64,000 nt of DNA from CAYLNL01 sp964385175 (GCA_964385175.1 CAYLNL010000003.1:201315-265314), one strand, 5' to 3'; positions 16,825 to 25,903 are shown, numbered from the stretch's first letter. Notes: generated from the sequence alone by a model not told the origin. Numbers and translations are program-made.

Positions 16825-19800
16825 ATGAAAAAGTTATACCTCTTAGCAACACTCCTTACTCTTACCCTAAATCTTTCCTACGCCCAGGACCTCACCATTG
16901 TAGGAAACGTTACCGATGAGCAAAATCAGCCCTTAAGCGGGGTATCTATTATAGTAAAAGGAACCAGCCGGGGAACCACCACCGACATGGAGGGCGATTA
17001 TCAATTAGAAGCCGATAAAGGCGAAACCCTCATTTTCTCTTACCTGGGGTTTGCCACCAAGGAAATTGTAATAGATTCTGAAATTATTGATGTTACCCTA
17101 AGAGAAAATACCCAGGCGCTGGACGATGTTGTAGTTATTGGGTCCCGAAACCTAAACAGAACGTCCACCGAAACCCCGGTACCCGTAGATGTTATTAATA
17201 TTGCCAAACTCACTACCTCTTCCCCCCAAATTACCGTAAACGAGATACTCAACTATGCGGCGCCTTCTTTTTCTTCTAACACCCAAACCATATCAGATGG
17301 TACAGACCATATTGACCCGGCTTCTTTGCGCGGGTTAGGCCCCGACCAGGTATTAGTGCTCATAAACGGGAAACGAAGACATAAAACCTCCCTCGTAAAT
17401 ATAAACGGAACCTTTGGCAGAGGAAGCGTAGGCACCGATATGAACTCTATCCCCTCCAACTCCATTGAACGAATAGAAATACTGCGCGATGGCGCTGCTG
17501 CCCAATATGGCTCAGATGCCATTGCAGGGGTCATCAACATCGTCCTTAAAAAATCGGTAAACCAGCTCACTGTAGGCGCTTACACCGGAGCTAATTTCAC
17601 CAGCGAAGCCAGTCCCCAAAAAAAGATAGACGGTGAAAAAGTGAACCTTAATCTCAACTATGGCTTACCCATTGGGCAAAACGGCGGCTATGTAAACTTC
17701 TCCGGAACCTTCGGTTTCCGGGGTGCCACCAACCGGATGCAGGAATTTGCCGGCGCTATTTTCAACGGGCTTAACTCTGTAGAAAGAGCAGCAGCAAACG
17801 CAGGGGTTAACATCTCCGATTTATATTCAGATGAAAACTTAATTCGGTTATATGCTCAAAATAATGGCGCCCTCAGCGTCGAGCAAATAGCCATTATACA
17901 AGCAGCTTCCAATACAGAGCTACGCGATTTTAACGGATTAGCGGGTTCTCAGAGAAGTGCAGGTTTTAATTTTTCTTATAATGATTATATTGCAGCTATG
18001 AACCCTGTTGCATATTTTAATAGTATGCGAAACTCTTTCAATGGATTATCATATAGCGATGTAGCCCAGGAAATGGCAGTACAAGATTTTTATAATAGCG
18101 CCACAGCAGACGGCAATCCTATGGATGCAAGTGAGTTTAGCCAGCTTTTAACCCTTTTTAATATAGCTGCTCCTCTTTTCTTTAATAATACCGATGCCGA
18201 GTTAACCGCCAGAGGATTGGAGCGAAGTGATTTCAACATGCGCGTAGGGCAATCTGAACTACGCGATGCCCAGTTCTTTGCCAACCTTAGCATACCTCTC
18301 GGGGAGAAAGCAGAACTCTATGGTTTTGGCGGAATAGGTTACCGGCGTGGAAACGCAGCCGGCTTCTACAGGCTCCCTAACCAGGAACGCACCTACACCC
18401 CCGCCTACCTCAATGGATTTTTACCCGAAATAAACTCTAACATTGGCGACCAGTCTCTGGCAATGGGTATCCGCGGCAATTCAAAAGGTTGGAATATAGA
18501 CTTTAGCAACACCTGGGGGCGAAACAAATTCTCCTACGTCATCACTAACTCCAACAATGCCTCTATGGGTAACTCCACCCCGTTTGAAGCCTATGCAGGT
18601 GGGTTTAGCTATGCTGAAAACACTACCAACTTTGACATGAGCCGCCTCTTTGAAGATGTTTTAGAAGGATTAAACGTAGCTTTTGGAGCGGAGTACCGAA
18701 TGGAAAACTACCAGATTTTTGCCGGGAGCGAAAACTCATACGCTCAATATAACATAGAAGGACAGGTACATAACCCTACTGACCCTACTTCTGTGGTGCT
18801 CACAGACTTTTTTGGGCGCACCCGCCCCGGAGGTATCCAGGTATTTCCCGGGTTCAGACCTCCCAACGAGGTAAACGCTTTCAGGAATTCTGTAGCAGGT
18901 TACTTAGACCTGGAAGCCGACCTGAGCAAAAACCTCCTTGTAAGCGGAGCCGTGCGCTACGAAAACTACAGCGATTTTGGCGGAACGTTAAACGCCAAAT
19001 TAAGCACACGAGTAAAGTTTTCAGATAATTTCAACCTTCGTGGCGGAGTACAAACCGGTTTCCGGGCTCCCTCCTTACAGCAAATCAACTTCAATTCCAC
19101 CTCAACCCTCTTTATAGATGGCATTCCCTATGAAATTGGCATCTTCCCCAACACCTCCCGCGTAGCGCGCATTTTAGGAATTGAGCCCCTCAAGCAGGAA
19201 ACCTCTGTTGGATATACTGCCGGGTTTACCGCTAAAGTCCCTTCCATAGATATTAAAATAACCTTAGATGGCTATCTCACCAACATTAAAGACCGTGTAA
19301 TCCTCACCGGGAACTTTGGCGCCAATGGCGATCCGGAGTTAGAACTCCTCTTCAGCCAGGCAAATGCCCAGCAAGTAGCGTTTTTCACCAACTCTGTTGA
19401 CACTAAAACTAATGGGATAGACTTGGTGGTTGACCATCAAATAAAATTCGGACAATCTAGAAACCTTTTCCTCACCAACACCTTAGCGTTTACTTTTTCT
19501 GAAACCACCGTAGAAAAAGTGAAAGTTCCCGAAGCCATCGCCAACGCCGGGTTAACCAATACTTATTTTGACAGGACGAGCCGTATTTACCTCGAAGCAG
19601 CCGTGCCCACCACAAAAGGATCTCTCTCTCATCTGCTGGAAGTAAATAAAAAATGGAATGTCTTCTTGCGAAACGCTTATTTTGGCGAAGTAGAAGAAGC
19701 CACCAACACCGTAAACCCCGATATAAACCCCCTATATGCCGGTAAAATAGTTACCGATTTGAGCGTGGGATATAATTTTACCGAAAATCTCAGTTTCACC

Positions 19801-19947
19801 CTCGGGGCAAATAACCTGCTCGATGTGTATCCTGATATGTCTGACCCCGCTTTCCAATCAAACGGAAGCTTTTTATATTCCCGCCGCTCCACCCAGTTTG
19901 GCACCAACGGGCGACATGTTTTCGGAAGGTTAGTTTTCAAACTCTAA
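16825..19947 (+). CDS. TonB-dependent outer-membrane receptor with N-terminal carboxypeptidase-like domain
   Basis: 1040 residues. A signal peptide (residues 1-20, ends SYAQD) precedes a CarboxypepD_reg-like domain (GNVTDEQNQPLSGVSIIVKG, about 25-105). The plug domain follows (LRGLGPDQVLVLINGKRRH and IERIEILRDGAAAQYGSDA, about 110-250), then a large beta-barrel ending in VFGRLVFKL with a terminal aromatic-type strand. It imports a ligand across the outer membrane using TonB energy. No SusD-like gene follows, and the barrel resembles receptors for siderophores or other small ligands rather than SusC, so the substrate is open. It is a single-gene unit with its own promoter box and a strong terminator. 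Confidence 0.93.
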   Translation: MKKLYLLATLLTLTLNLSYAQDLTIVGNVTDEQNQPLSGVSIIVKGTSRGTTTDMEGDYQLEADKGETLIFSYLGFATKEIVIDSEIIDVTLRENTQALDDVVVIGSRNLNRTSTETPVPVDVINIAKLTTSSPQITVNEILNYAAPSFSSNTQTISDGTDHIDPASLRGLGPDQVLVLINGKRRHKTSLVNINGTFGRGSVGTDMNSIPSNSIERIEILRDGAAAQYGSDAIAGVINIVLKKSVNQLTVGAYTGANFTSEASPQKKIDGEKVNLNLNYGLPIGQNGGYVNFSGTFGFRGATNRMQEFAGAIFNGLNSVERAAANAGVNISDLYSDENLIRLYAQNNGALSVEQIAIIQAASNTELRDFNGLAGSQRSAGFNFSYNDYIAAMNPVAYFNSMRNSFNGLSYSDVAQEMAVQDFYNSATADGNPMDASEFSQLLTLFNIAAPLFFNNTDAELTARGLERSDFNMRVGQSELRDAQFFANLSIPLGEKAELYGFGGIGYRRGNAAGFYRLPNQERTYTPAYLNGFLPEINSNIGDQSLAMGIRGNSKGWNIDFSNTWGRNKFSYVITNSNNASMGNSTPFEAYAGGFSYAENTTNFDMSRLFEDVLEGLNVAFGAEYRMENYQIFAGSENSYAQYNIEGQVHNPTDPTSVVLTDFFGRTRPGGIQVFPGFRPPNEVNAFRNSVAGYLDLEADLSKNLLVSGAVRYENYSDFGGTLNAKLSTRVKFSDNFNLRGGVQTGFRAPSLQQINFNSTSTLFIDGIPYEIGIFPNTSRVARILGIEPLKQETSVGYTAGFTAKVPSIDIKITLDGYLTNIKDRVILTGNFGANGDPELELLFSQANAQQVAFFTNSVDTKTNGIDLVVDHQIKFGQSRNLFLTNTLAFTFSETTVEKVKVPEAIANAGLTNTYFDRTSRIYLEAAVPTTKGSLSHLLEVNKKWNVFLRNAYFGEVEEATNTVNPDINPLYAGKIVTDLSVGYNFTENLSFTLGANNLLDVYPDMSDPAFQSNGSFLYSRRSTQFGTNGRHVFGRLVFKL

Positions 19948-20023
19948 ACCAGCAAGAAGGGAGAAACCATTCCGAAACCCTGTTGAAGGGATAATGAGTA
20001 TTACCTGTCTTTCTATACATGTG

Positions 20024-20057
20024 AGGCTGCCGGTTTAAACCGGCAGCCTTTCTTTTT
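20024..20057 (+). terminator. Rho-independent terminator after the TonB receptor
   Basis: AGGCTGCCGGTTT at 20024-20036 is followed immediately by its perfect reverse complement at 20037-20049 and then a T-rich run. Confidence 0.9.
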
Positions 20058-20132
20058 GTCTCTAAAAACCTTGCGCACACCTGCACTCGCATACAGGCGC
20101 AAACCTTTTCTCCTTTGTTTTTCATTCTTTAG

Positions 20133-20163
20133 TTGTATAGAAACCCTATATCTCCTATTTTTG
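20133..20163 (+). promoter_or_regulatory. Promoter of the ctaB / cytochrome oxidase genes
   Basis: TTG at 20133-20135, 20 bases, then TATTTTTG at 20156-20163: both elements of the Bacteroidota promoter at standard spacing. The ctaB ATG at 20185 follows 21 bases later. Confidence 0.7.
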
Positions 20164-20184
20164 CAACGCATTTCAGCCTCTTAC

Positions 20185-21093
20185 ATGAAAAGTATAGTGA
20201 GTTCTGTCAAAAAACCATCCACCCTACTCCTGTTTCTCAGCGACTTCAGGGAACTCACCAAAATGGGGCTTTCGCTCAGCGTGGTATTTTCTTCGGTTGC
20301 AGGCTATCTCCTTGGCGCAACACAGGTAGATGCCCAAACCCTTATTCTCCTTATAGTGGGAGGATATGGTATGGTAGGCGCCTCTAACACTTTCAATCAA
20401 ATTATAGAAAAAGACCGGGACGCCCTGATGAAACGTACCCAAAACCGCCCGTTGCCTGCCGGTCGCATAACCGTGCAAAATGCCTTCATCATTGCCGTTG
20501 CCCTCACTCTTTTGGGTATAACAGTTTTGTATCTCATCAATTTCCGTACAGCGCTTTTCGGTCTCATCGCCATCTTTTTATACACCCTGGTTTACACTCC
20601 CTTAAAAACCCGGACGCCCCTGTCTGTGCTGGCGGGCGCTTTTCCCGGCGCTATCCCGTTCATGCTGGGCTGGGTAGCCGCTACCGGTGAGTTTGGCATA
20701 GAAGCCGGCGCCCTTTTCATGATCCAGTTTTTTTGGCAATTTCCTCATTTTTGGGCTATTGGCTGGATGTTAGACGAAGACTACAAAAAAGCAGGTTTCC
20801 GCATGTTGCCCACCGGCGAAAAAGACAACGCCACCCTTATTCAAATCATCCTTTACACATTTTGGTTACTCCCCGTCTCCATACTCCCTGTTATGGGAAT
20901 CACCGGGCAGCTCACCCTGTCTGTCACAGGTGCAGCCTTGATTTTATTAGCAGGATTGGGAATGTTATTTTTCGCCCTCAGATTATACCGAAGAAAAGAT
21001 TATCCTTCCGCCAGAAATCTTATGCTCGCAAGTGTGAGCTACCTAACCTTTATGCAACTGGTATATGTTTTAGACAAATGGCTATACCTATGA
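20185..21093 (+). CDS. ctaB: Heme O synthase (protoheme IX farnesyltransferase)
   Basis: 302 residues from the ATG at 20185. The frame extends upstream to 20056, but that part contains the promoter and is not conserved-looking. This UbiA-type membrane prenyltransferase has the two Asp-rich signatures NQIIEKDRDALMKRTQNRPL and LDEDYKKAGFRML, and about eight transmembrane helices. It attaches farnesyl to heme b to make heme O for heme-copper oxidases. It overlaps the next gene by 4 bases (ATGA), so it heads a translationally coupled oxidase group. The catalytic subunits I and II are not in the window. Confidence 0.95.
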   Translation: MKSIVSSVKKPSTLLLFLSDFRELTKMGLSLSVVFSSVAGYLLGATQVDAQTLILLIVGGYGMVGASNTFNQIIEKDRDALMKRTQNRPLPAGRITVQNAFIIAVALTLLGITVLYLINFRTALFGLIAIFLYTLVYTPLKTRTPLSVLAGAFPGAIPFMLGWVAATGEFGIEAGALFMIQFFWQFPHFWAIGWMLDEDYKKAGFRMLPTGEKDNATLIQIILYTFWLLPVSILPVMGITGQLTLSVTGAALILLAGLGMLFFALRLYRRKDYPSARNLMLASVSYLTFMQLVYVLDKWLYL

Positions 21094-21671
21094 ACAACGT
21101 TGAAAAAATACATCCTGACAGGGCATTGCGCGCCAAAAAGATGATGCTTGTGTTCGCCCTTATCAGCATCATCATGCTATTCGCCGGGCTAACCAGTGCC
21201 TATTTAGTGAGCCAATCCCGCCCAGACTGGTTGCGTGGTTTTCAGCTCCCGCCCGCTTTTTTCACCAGCACCCTTATACTTCTGGCAAGCAGCTTAACCT
21301 TTTATCTTGCCACAAAAAGCATTAAAAAAGAAAAGCCTGGCACAGGCATGGCCTTCTTATGCAGCACTCTTTTCCTCGGGGTAGCATTTGTATTTTTCCA
21401 ATTCAGAGGTTTTTCAGAAATTATACAAAACGGGTACTATTTCACCGGCAGCCAGAGCAATATAACCAGCTCTTTCCTGTATGTGTTAGTAGTTACCCAC
21501 TTAGCTCACCTTTTTTCAGGGCTTTTAGTATTACTGGTCGTAATTTATAATCATTCTAAAAAGAAATACCAGCCCGCCCGAACCCTTGGTTTAGAAATGG
21601 CTGCCATTTATTGGCACTTTTTAGATTTGCTCTGGTTATATTTAGTAGTATTTTTTTATTTCACCAAATAA
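21090..21671 (+). CDS. Cytochrome c oxidase subunit III-like protein (short copy)
   Basis: 193 residues from the ATG at 21090, which overlaps the ctaB stop by 4 bases. It has five predicted transmembrane helices. Conserved subunit III features include the C-terminal EMAAIYWHFLDLLWLYLVVFF and the histidine-rich VVTHLAHLFSGLLVL. Subunit III stabilises the catalytic core of heme-copper oxidases. Two adjacent subunit III genes are usual in the caa3-type operons of this phylum; this is the short form. Confidence 0.88.
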   Translation: MNNVEKIHPDRALRAKKMMLVFALISIIMLFAGLTSAYLVSQSRPDWLRGFQLPPAFFTSTLILLASSLTFYLATKSIKKEKPGTGMAFLCSTLFLGVAFVFFQFRGFSEIIQNGYYFTGSQSNITSSFLYVLVVTHLAHLFSGLLVLLVVIYNHSKKKYQPARTLGLEMAAIYWHFLDLLWLYLVVFFYFTK

Positions 21672-21681
21672 GAAAAAATCG

Positions 21682-21689
21682 TAATTTTG
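21682..21689 (+). promoter_or_regulatory. -7-like box between the two subunit III genes
   Basis: TAATTTTG fits TAnnTTTG and precedes the ATG at 21719 by 29 bases. It could give an internal promoter in the oxidase operon. Confidence 0.35.
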
Positions 21690-21718
21690 AACGATTTTTA
21701 AAATACACGCTATTTTTC

Positions 21719-22696
21719 ATGGAAACTACCCTATCTACCGGCGCCGAAGAAAAAGTATGGGGAGGCGGCAATGAGCCTCTTAAAGCGAGTTATGGGAAAA
21801 TAATGATGTGGTTCTTCATTGTTTCAGATGCGCTTACTTTCTCTGGTTTTTTAACGTCTTATGGGCTTACCCGGTTTAAGTTTATTGAATCCTGGCCTAT
21901 CGCCGATGAGGTATTTACGCATTTTCCGTTCCTGCACGGGGTAGATGCGCCTATGTATTATGTAGCTTTTATGACATTTATCCTCATTTTTTCTTCTGTA
22001 ACCATGGTATTGGCGGTAGATGCGGGCCACCACCTGAAAAAAACCAAGGTAGCCTGGTATATGCTGCTAACCATATTGGGAGGAGCTATTTTCGTAGGTT
22101 CCCAGGCATGGGAATGGAGCACCTTTATAAAAGGTGATTATGGCGCATTGGAAACGAAAGGAGGCAATATTCTTCAGTTTGTAGATTCCCAAACCGGTAA
22201 ACGCGCTGCCCTGGCAGATTTTACCCTTTCCCTTCCCGAAGCGCGTACTCAACACCGTCGCAATAATGGGCTTTGGTTTGTAAAAGAAGCCCCCCTTCCT
22301 TCCTATTCTGTAAACGAGGTTATAGAAGGCTTCAAAGCTCACCCAAATATTGTTATTCGCACCGAAACCATCAATGCAGAAGGTGAAAAAACTGTACTAA
22401 CCCGGGGCGAATCGGAAAAAACAATACAAAACGCCGTCGGGGTAGTAGAAGGCGCTAACCTGGTGCACAATGAATATGGCAACCGCCTTTTCGCTAACTT
22501 TTTCTTTTTCATCACCGGCTTCCACGGGTTTCACGTATTTTCCGGCGTTGTTATAAACATTATTATTTTCTGCAACATCATTCTCGGCACCTATCAACGG
22601 AGAGGGCATTATGAAATGGTAGAAAAAGTAGGGCTTTACTGGCACTTTGTAGATTTGGTATGGGTATTTGTATTTACCTTCTTTTATCTCGTTTAA
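21719..22696 (+). CDS. Cytochrome c oxidase subunit III (long copy with soluble insert)
   Basis: 325 residues from the ATG at 21719. The start (GKIMMWFFIVSDALTFSGFL) and end (GFHGFHVFSGVVINII, VGLYWHFVDLVWVFVF) are canonical subunit III. Between the helices, residues of about 140-255 form a hydrophilic insert starting after QAWEWSTFIKGDYGALETKG. This is absent from mitochondrial-type subunits but known in some Bacteroidota oxidases. It would lie on one face of the membrane and might contact a cytochrome donor; that is inference. It is followed 12 bases later by the subunit IV gene. Confidence 0.9.
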   Translation: METTLSTGAEEKVWGGGNEPLKASYGKIMMWFFIVSDALTFSGFLTSYGLTRFKFIESWPIADEVFTHFPFLHGVDAPMYYVAFMTFILIFSSVTMVLAVDAGHHLKKTKVAWYMLLTILGGAIFVGSQAWEWSTFIKGDYGALETKGGNILQFVDSQTGKRAALADFTLSLPEARTQHRRNNGLWFVKEAPLPSYSVNEVIEGFKAHPNIVIRTETINAEGEKTVLTRGESEKTIQNAVGVVEGANLVHNEYGNRLFANFFFFITGFHGFHVFSGVVINIIIFCNIILGTYQRRGHYEMVEKVGLYWHFVDLVWVFVFTFFYLV

Positions 22697-22708
22697 ACTT
22701 TTGGCACT

Positions 22709-23092
22709 ATGGCACACCAAGCGCACAACCTGGCAATTTTTAGGGGGCTTTTAAAATTCAAGTCCAATGAGCAAAAAATATGGGCGGTATTGATTGTTCT
22801 TTCCATCATCACTGCCGTAGAAGTAACTCTTGGCATTGTGAGACCCGAATGGTCTTTGACCAAAATAGCCCAAATGAAACTCCTCAACTGGATTTTCATT
22901 ATATTAACCTTGGTGAAAGCTTATTATATTTCCTGGGATTTTATGCACCTGCGCGATGAAAAATCCAGTTTCCGCGGAGCAATTGTTCTCCCCCTCGCCA
23001 TCTTAATTCCCTATCTCACTTTTATCTTGCTGGTAGAGGGCGATTACCTGCACGATGTACTTAAAAACGGGTTTGCAAACTGGAATTTTTAA
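22709..23092 (+). CDS. Cytochrome c oxidase subunit IV-like protein
   Basis: 127 residues with three transmembrane helices. It carries the subunit IV signature WIFIILTLVKAYYISWDFMH followed by LRDEKSSFRG. It is a small helper subunit of caa3-type oxidases in the inner membrane. It is the last intact gene of the oxidase operon here. The genes that often follow in relatives (SCO1-like and DUF420) are missing, and the sequence passes directly into a broken gene fragment, so the operon's downstream end has probably been remodelled. Confidence 0.88.
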   Translation: MAHQAHNLAIFRGLLKFKSNEQKIWAVLIVLSIITAVEVTLGIVRPEWSLTKIAQMKLLNWIFIILTLVKAYYISWDFMHLRDEKSSFRGAIVLPLAILIPYLTFILLVEGDYLHDVLKNGFANWNF

Positions 23093-23343
23093 GACCTAAG
23101 CGGGAAAATCTTTATCCTGTAACCGAAAACGGGAAACTAATAACCAACATCGCAGTAAGCGATATTACAATTCGAGATATAGGCGATATTTTAGAAGCTA
23201 TCCTTATTGAAAGTATTGAACCAAGACAGAACAGAAAACAAGGAAATCTATTTTTTGGGCTTGAATATTTACAACAAGAAGCACCGGAGATTAAGAAACG
23301 GTTAAAAGAACAAATTATCCGGGAACTGACCGGTAAGCTATAA
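23092..23343 (+). pseudogene. C-terminal remnant, probably of a GIY-YIG type protein
   Basis: An open frame of 83 codons with no credible start codon. It begins at the subunit IV stop and reads NLYPVTENGKL, then GDILEAILIESIEPRQNRKQ, then FGLEYLQQEAPEI. The ESIEP-x-x-NRKQG-x-x-x-x-G-x-EY pattern resembles the C-terminal part of GIY-YIG proteins in this phylum. The 5' part is missing. It is the first of two 3'-end remnants that flank the cupin gene. The family assignment is moderate; the fragment nature is clear. Confidence 0.6.
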
Positions 23344-23404
23344 GAAAATCTGCTTATACTCCGGGCTTTCAACACTAATAAAAACCACATAAACCCTTAC
23401 AGAT

Positions 23405-23764
23405 ATGGATGTAGTAAATATTCAAAACAAGTTAGATTTAATTACAGAACACTGGAAACCTATTATTGTAGGAGAATTAAACAAGCAACATATTAAACTT
23501 GTAAAAATCAAAGATAAATTCCCCATGCACCATCATGAAAACGAAGACGAATTGTTCTTAGTTATCAAAGGTCTTTTAAAAATGGATTATGGCGATAGAG
23601 TTGTAGAGGTTAAAGAAGGCGAATTTATTATTGTTCCGAGGGGAGTAAAGCATAGGCCTATTGCCGATTCTGAAGTTCACCTACTTTTATTTGAGCCAGA
23701 AACCACCCTAAACACCGGCAATCTAAAAAATGAATTTACGGTTGAAATGCCCGAAAAGAAATAA
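23405..23764 (+). CDS. Small cupin-domain protein
   Basis: 119 residues forming one cupin barrel. Motif 1 is FPMHHHENEDELFLVIKGLL, with the His-His and Glu metal ligands. Motif 2 is GEFIIVPRGVKHRPIADSE, with the later His. Single-domain cupins of this kind bind a metal and have varied or unknown activity (isomerase, sensor, dioxygenase-like). It stands alone between two gene remnants, so it looks like cargo of the accessory island. Confidence 0.85.
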   Translation: MDVVNIQNKLDLITEHWKPIIVGELNKQHIKLVKIKDKFPMHHHENEDELFLVIKGLLKMDYGDRVVEVKEGEFIIVPRGVKHRPIADSEVHLLLFEPETTLNTGNLKNEFTVEMPEKK

Positions 23765-23937
23765 ACCAGCGGTGAAAAGCACAACCAGAACCCAATCAAT
23801 TCCTTTTTCATCAAATTATATTTAGGTTTTTCATCCTTATCACCTATAAGAGTTTTTATAAATAACCTGAGATATAAAATATTATATTGTATCTTTGTGA
23901 GATAAAAACAGGTACGAAACCGTATAGTAACGTTTAG

Positions 23938-24192
23938 GGTGCAAGGATTGAAGGTAGAATTACCCATGAATTTGGCAGAAAAAGCCAAAATGCCATCACT
24001 TTACTTCAGTTTCTACTAAAAAAACCCATTGTAAATGTAAACCAGGCAAAAGATAGTAGCCGCCTGAGCTATAATGCCGCCAATTCATTACTCTCAGATT
24101 TTATAAAAGCCGGTATCCTCAAAGAAATTACAGGATACACCCGCAACAGGGTTTTTATTTTCGAAGAGTACCTTAAAGAATTTTACAAATAG
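23938..24192 (+). pseudogene. Remnant of a Fic-family protein (C-terminal winged helix)
   Basis: An open frame of 84 codons without a usable start. It reads GARIEGRITHEFGRKSQNAI, then FLLKKPIVNVNQAKDSS, then LLSDFIKAGILKEITGYTR and VFIFEEYLKEFYK. This matches the C-terminal helix-turn-helix of Fic-domain AMPylator proteins. The catalytic Fic motif (HPFxxGNGR) is absent because the 5' part is lost. It is a dead gene end left in the island. Confidence 0.7.
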
Positions 24193-24326
24193 CCCGGTAG
24201 CCGTTTTAGCGCCCGCCCGTGCGCACAGCCATGAGCATGCCCGCACCCGTAAACCATTTCGTTTTGGAACTTTCGCCCCAACTCCGTAGCTTCGCAAGGT
24301 GAGGCACAATAGTACAAAACATCGCA

Positions 24327-24857
24327 ATGAATAAAATATGGAAAGATATCCTGGAATATTGGGAAAAATACATCTCCCCGGAAAGCCCAGGAGCCGGCGC
24401 CAGCCCCGAAGAACTAAGTACTTTAGAGTATTACCTGGGACAAGACCTTCCCCTTACATTTAAAGAGTTTTATAAAATTCACAACGGGTTTAGAGAACCC
24501 ATTATCCTCCCGCACCCCAGCAGCCTTCTTTCCTTAGAAGAAATTTTAGAAAGATGGTCAGCCCTGAACAAGCTCTTCGGCAAAGAACCCCTTCCTGAAG
24601 AAGCGTTCGAAGGATGCACAAGCCAGTGTAAAGAAGTTAAAAAAGTAAGATGGACCCCCGGTTGGATTCCTTTTACAATCTCTACCAGGGGAAGAGATTA
24701 TTATTGCCTGGATTTTGAACCTGCCCCGCATGGCATCAGCGGTCAAATCATATTTTTTTCTACCGACATGGGAGACAGGGAATTTATCTCCGAATCTTTT
24801 GAGGCTTTTATAACAAAGTACACCCAAAGCCTCACCGCAGGTAAATATACCTTGTAA
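24327..24857 (+). CDS. SMI1/KNR4 (SUKH) family protein
   Basis: 176 residues with the SUKH fold signature: EELSTLEYYLGQDLPLTFKE, then FYKIHNGF, and later PGWIPFTISTRGRDYYCLD. In bacteria SUKH proteins often serve as immunity proteins for polymorphic toxins, but many are orphans. No toxin gene is adjacent. The nearest polymorphic-type toxin tip is in the Tc locus over 10 kb away, so a link would be speculative. It is soluble, with no signal peptide. Confidence 0.85.
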   Translation: MNKIWKDILEYWEKYISPESPGAGASPEELSTLEYYLGQDLPLTFKEFYKIHNGFREPIILPHPSSLLSLEEILERWSALNKLFGKEPLPEEAFEGCTSQCKEVKKVRWTPGWIPFTISTRGRDYYCLDFEPAPHGISGQIIFFSTDMGDREFISESFEAFITKYTQSLTAGKYTL

Positions 24858-24873
24858 AAAAAGCTGAGCCCCC

Positions 24874-25094
24874 GCTCCCGCACCAATCTTTTTGGGCGGT
24901 ATTTACATCCCTGTCGATGTGAGCCTTCCGGCTCGTTTCTCTAAATTTTCCCGCCCGTGTGCGTGTACCCGCGCACCCACGCGCGCGTAGGCACGCCCCT
25001 GCGTGGGGATGGTTTTTGTTTTAGTTCCGAAGTCGGGAGACTTTGGAGAGCGGGTTGTTAAGTAAAAGGTTTGGGGTATATTTGCTATATAAAC
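24874..25094. repeat. Promoter-bearing repeat, copy A
   Basis: Matches copy B at 26651-26840 over most of its length: GCTCCCGC start, CTTCCGGCTCG, TTCCCGCCCGTGTGCGTGTA, and the end with GGTATATTTGC/CATATAAAC. It contains a -7 box (TATATTTG at 25077-25084) that would drive the lipoprotein gene starting at 25139. The internal region with repeated CGCGC/GCGCG runs is more variable. Confidence 0.75.
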
Positions 25095-25138
25095 AAGTTA
25101 GCGGTCAGGCTATCTCAAAAACGACTAAAAAAGAAAAT

Positions 25139-25621
25139 ATGAACTTAAAAAATATAATTAGAATGAAATTTTTAATGACCCTTTTTATTGCAACTATTGT
25201 GATGATTTCTTGCAAGAATCAAACATCAAATAATATGACAACCTCTGACAACGAAAAAATTGTAAGACAATATTATGAGTATTTCAACAAACACGACTGG
25301 AAGAAAATGGCTGGAATGTATGTAGAAATTTCAGACTTCAAAGACCCTTCGCTTGGACAAGGTATCATAAAACAAACAAGACAACAGATAATTGAAAAAT
25401 ATACTGGACTAGGTGAAATGTTCCATGACGTTAAAGACGAAATTATACAAATTTATCCTTCTGGTGACACAAACATAATTGTTGAGTTTGTATCAACAGG
25501 AACAGCACCAGACGGAACAAAATTTAAATTGCCGATTTGTACAATTTTTACAATAGAAAACGGGAAAATCACAAAAGACTTTACTTATTACGACAATTTT
25601 GAAGACCAACAGCAAAAGTAA
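25139..25621 (+). CDS. NTF2-like (SnoaL-type) lipoprotein
   Basis: 160 residues from the ATG at 25139. That start gives a lipoprotein signal (FLMTLFIATIVMISC-KNQ); the frame is open further upstream into the repeat but begins with non-homologous sequence. The mature part has VRQYYEYFNKHDWKKMAGMY and later IVEFVSTGTAPDGTKFKLPI, typical of the SnoaL/NTF2 cone fold, which binds small hydrophobic ligands. Its function is unknown. Base composition is more AT-rich than the flanking repeats, and its promoter lies in repeat copy A, so gene and repeat may have arrived together. Confidence 0.8.
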   Translation: MNLKNIIRMKFLMTLFIATIVMISCKNQTSNNMTTSDNEKIVRQYYEYFNKHDWKKMAGMYVEISDFKDPSLGQGIIKQTRQQIIEKYTGLGEMFHDVKDEIIQIYPSGDTNIIVEFVSTGTAPDGTKFKLPICTIFTIENGKITKDFTYYDNFEDQQQK

Positions 25622-25627
25622 TAAGTC

Positions 25628-25825
25628 CGCTCCGCAAAGTCTCCTGACTTTGCGCCACTCCTGTTCGCGCGAGCCCCCTGGCTCGTGCTGCCCCCGCTCC
25701 CGCACGAACCTTGCTGTCGTGCTTAGCCTCCGCTCCGCAAAGTCTCCTGACTTTGCGCCACTCCTGTTCGCGCGAGCCTCCTGGCTCGTGCTAACCCCGC
25801 TCCCGCACGAACCTTGCTGTCGTGC
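25628..25825. repeat. Tandem repeat of about 103 bases, two units
   Basis: Unit 1 starts at 25628 and unit 2 at 25731; both start CGCTCCGCAAAGTCTCCTGA and are nearly identical. Each unit contains short palindromes with a TCCT or CCCT centre, such as CGCAAAGTC-TCCT-GACTTTGCG and CGAGCC-nnnn-GGCTCG, and ends in GCACGAACCTTGCTGTCGTG. The same style of palindrome recurs at 26456, 28150 and 36075. Confidence 0.85.
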
Positions 25826-25872
25826 CTGGCCCCATCCTGCTTTGCTCTGATAACCTATTATAAAAGACAACT

Positions 25873-25903
25873 TTGCAAAAACCGGTAATGATTTGTATTT
25901 TTG
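25873..25903 (+). promoter_or_regulatory. Promoter of the antitoxin-like gene
   Basis: TTG at 25873-25875, 20 bases, then TATTTTTG at 25896-25903, ending 18 bases before the ATG at 25922. Confidence 0.65.

Noticed and set aside
20056..20184. Upstream extension of the ctaB frame
   Set aside because: It contains the TTG-N20-TATTTTTG promoter and has no heme O synthase similarity; the ATG at 20185 is the better start.
25493..25870. Open frames of 83-125 codons over the 25.6 kb repeat on both strands
   Set aside because: They translate tandem GC-rich palindromes into low-complexity peptides; no gene-like features.
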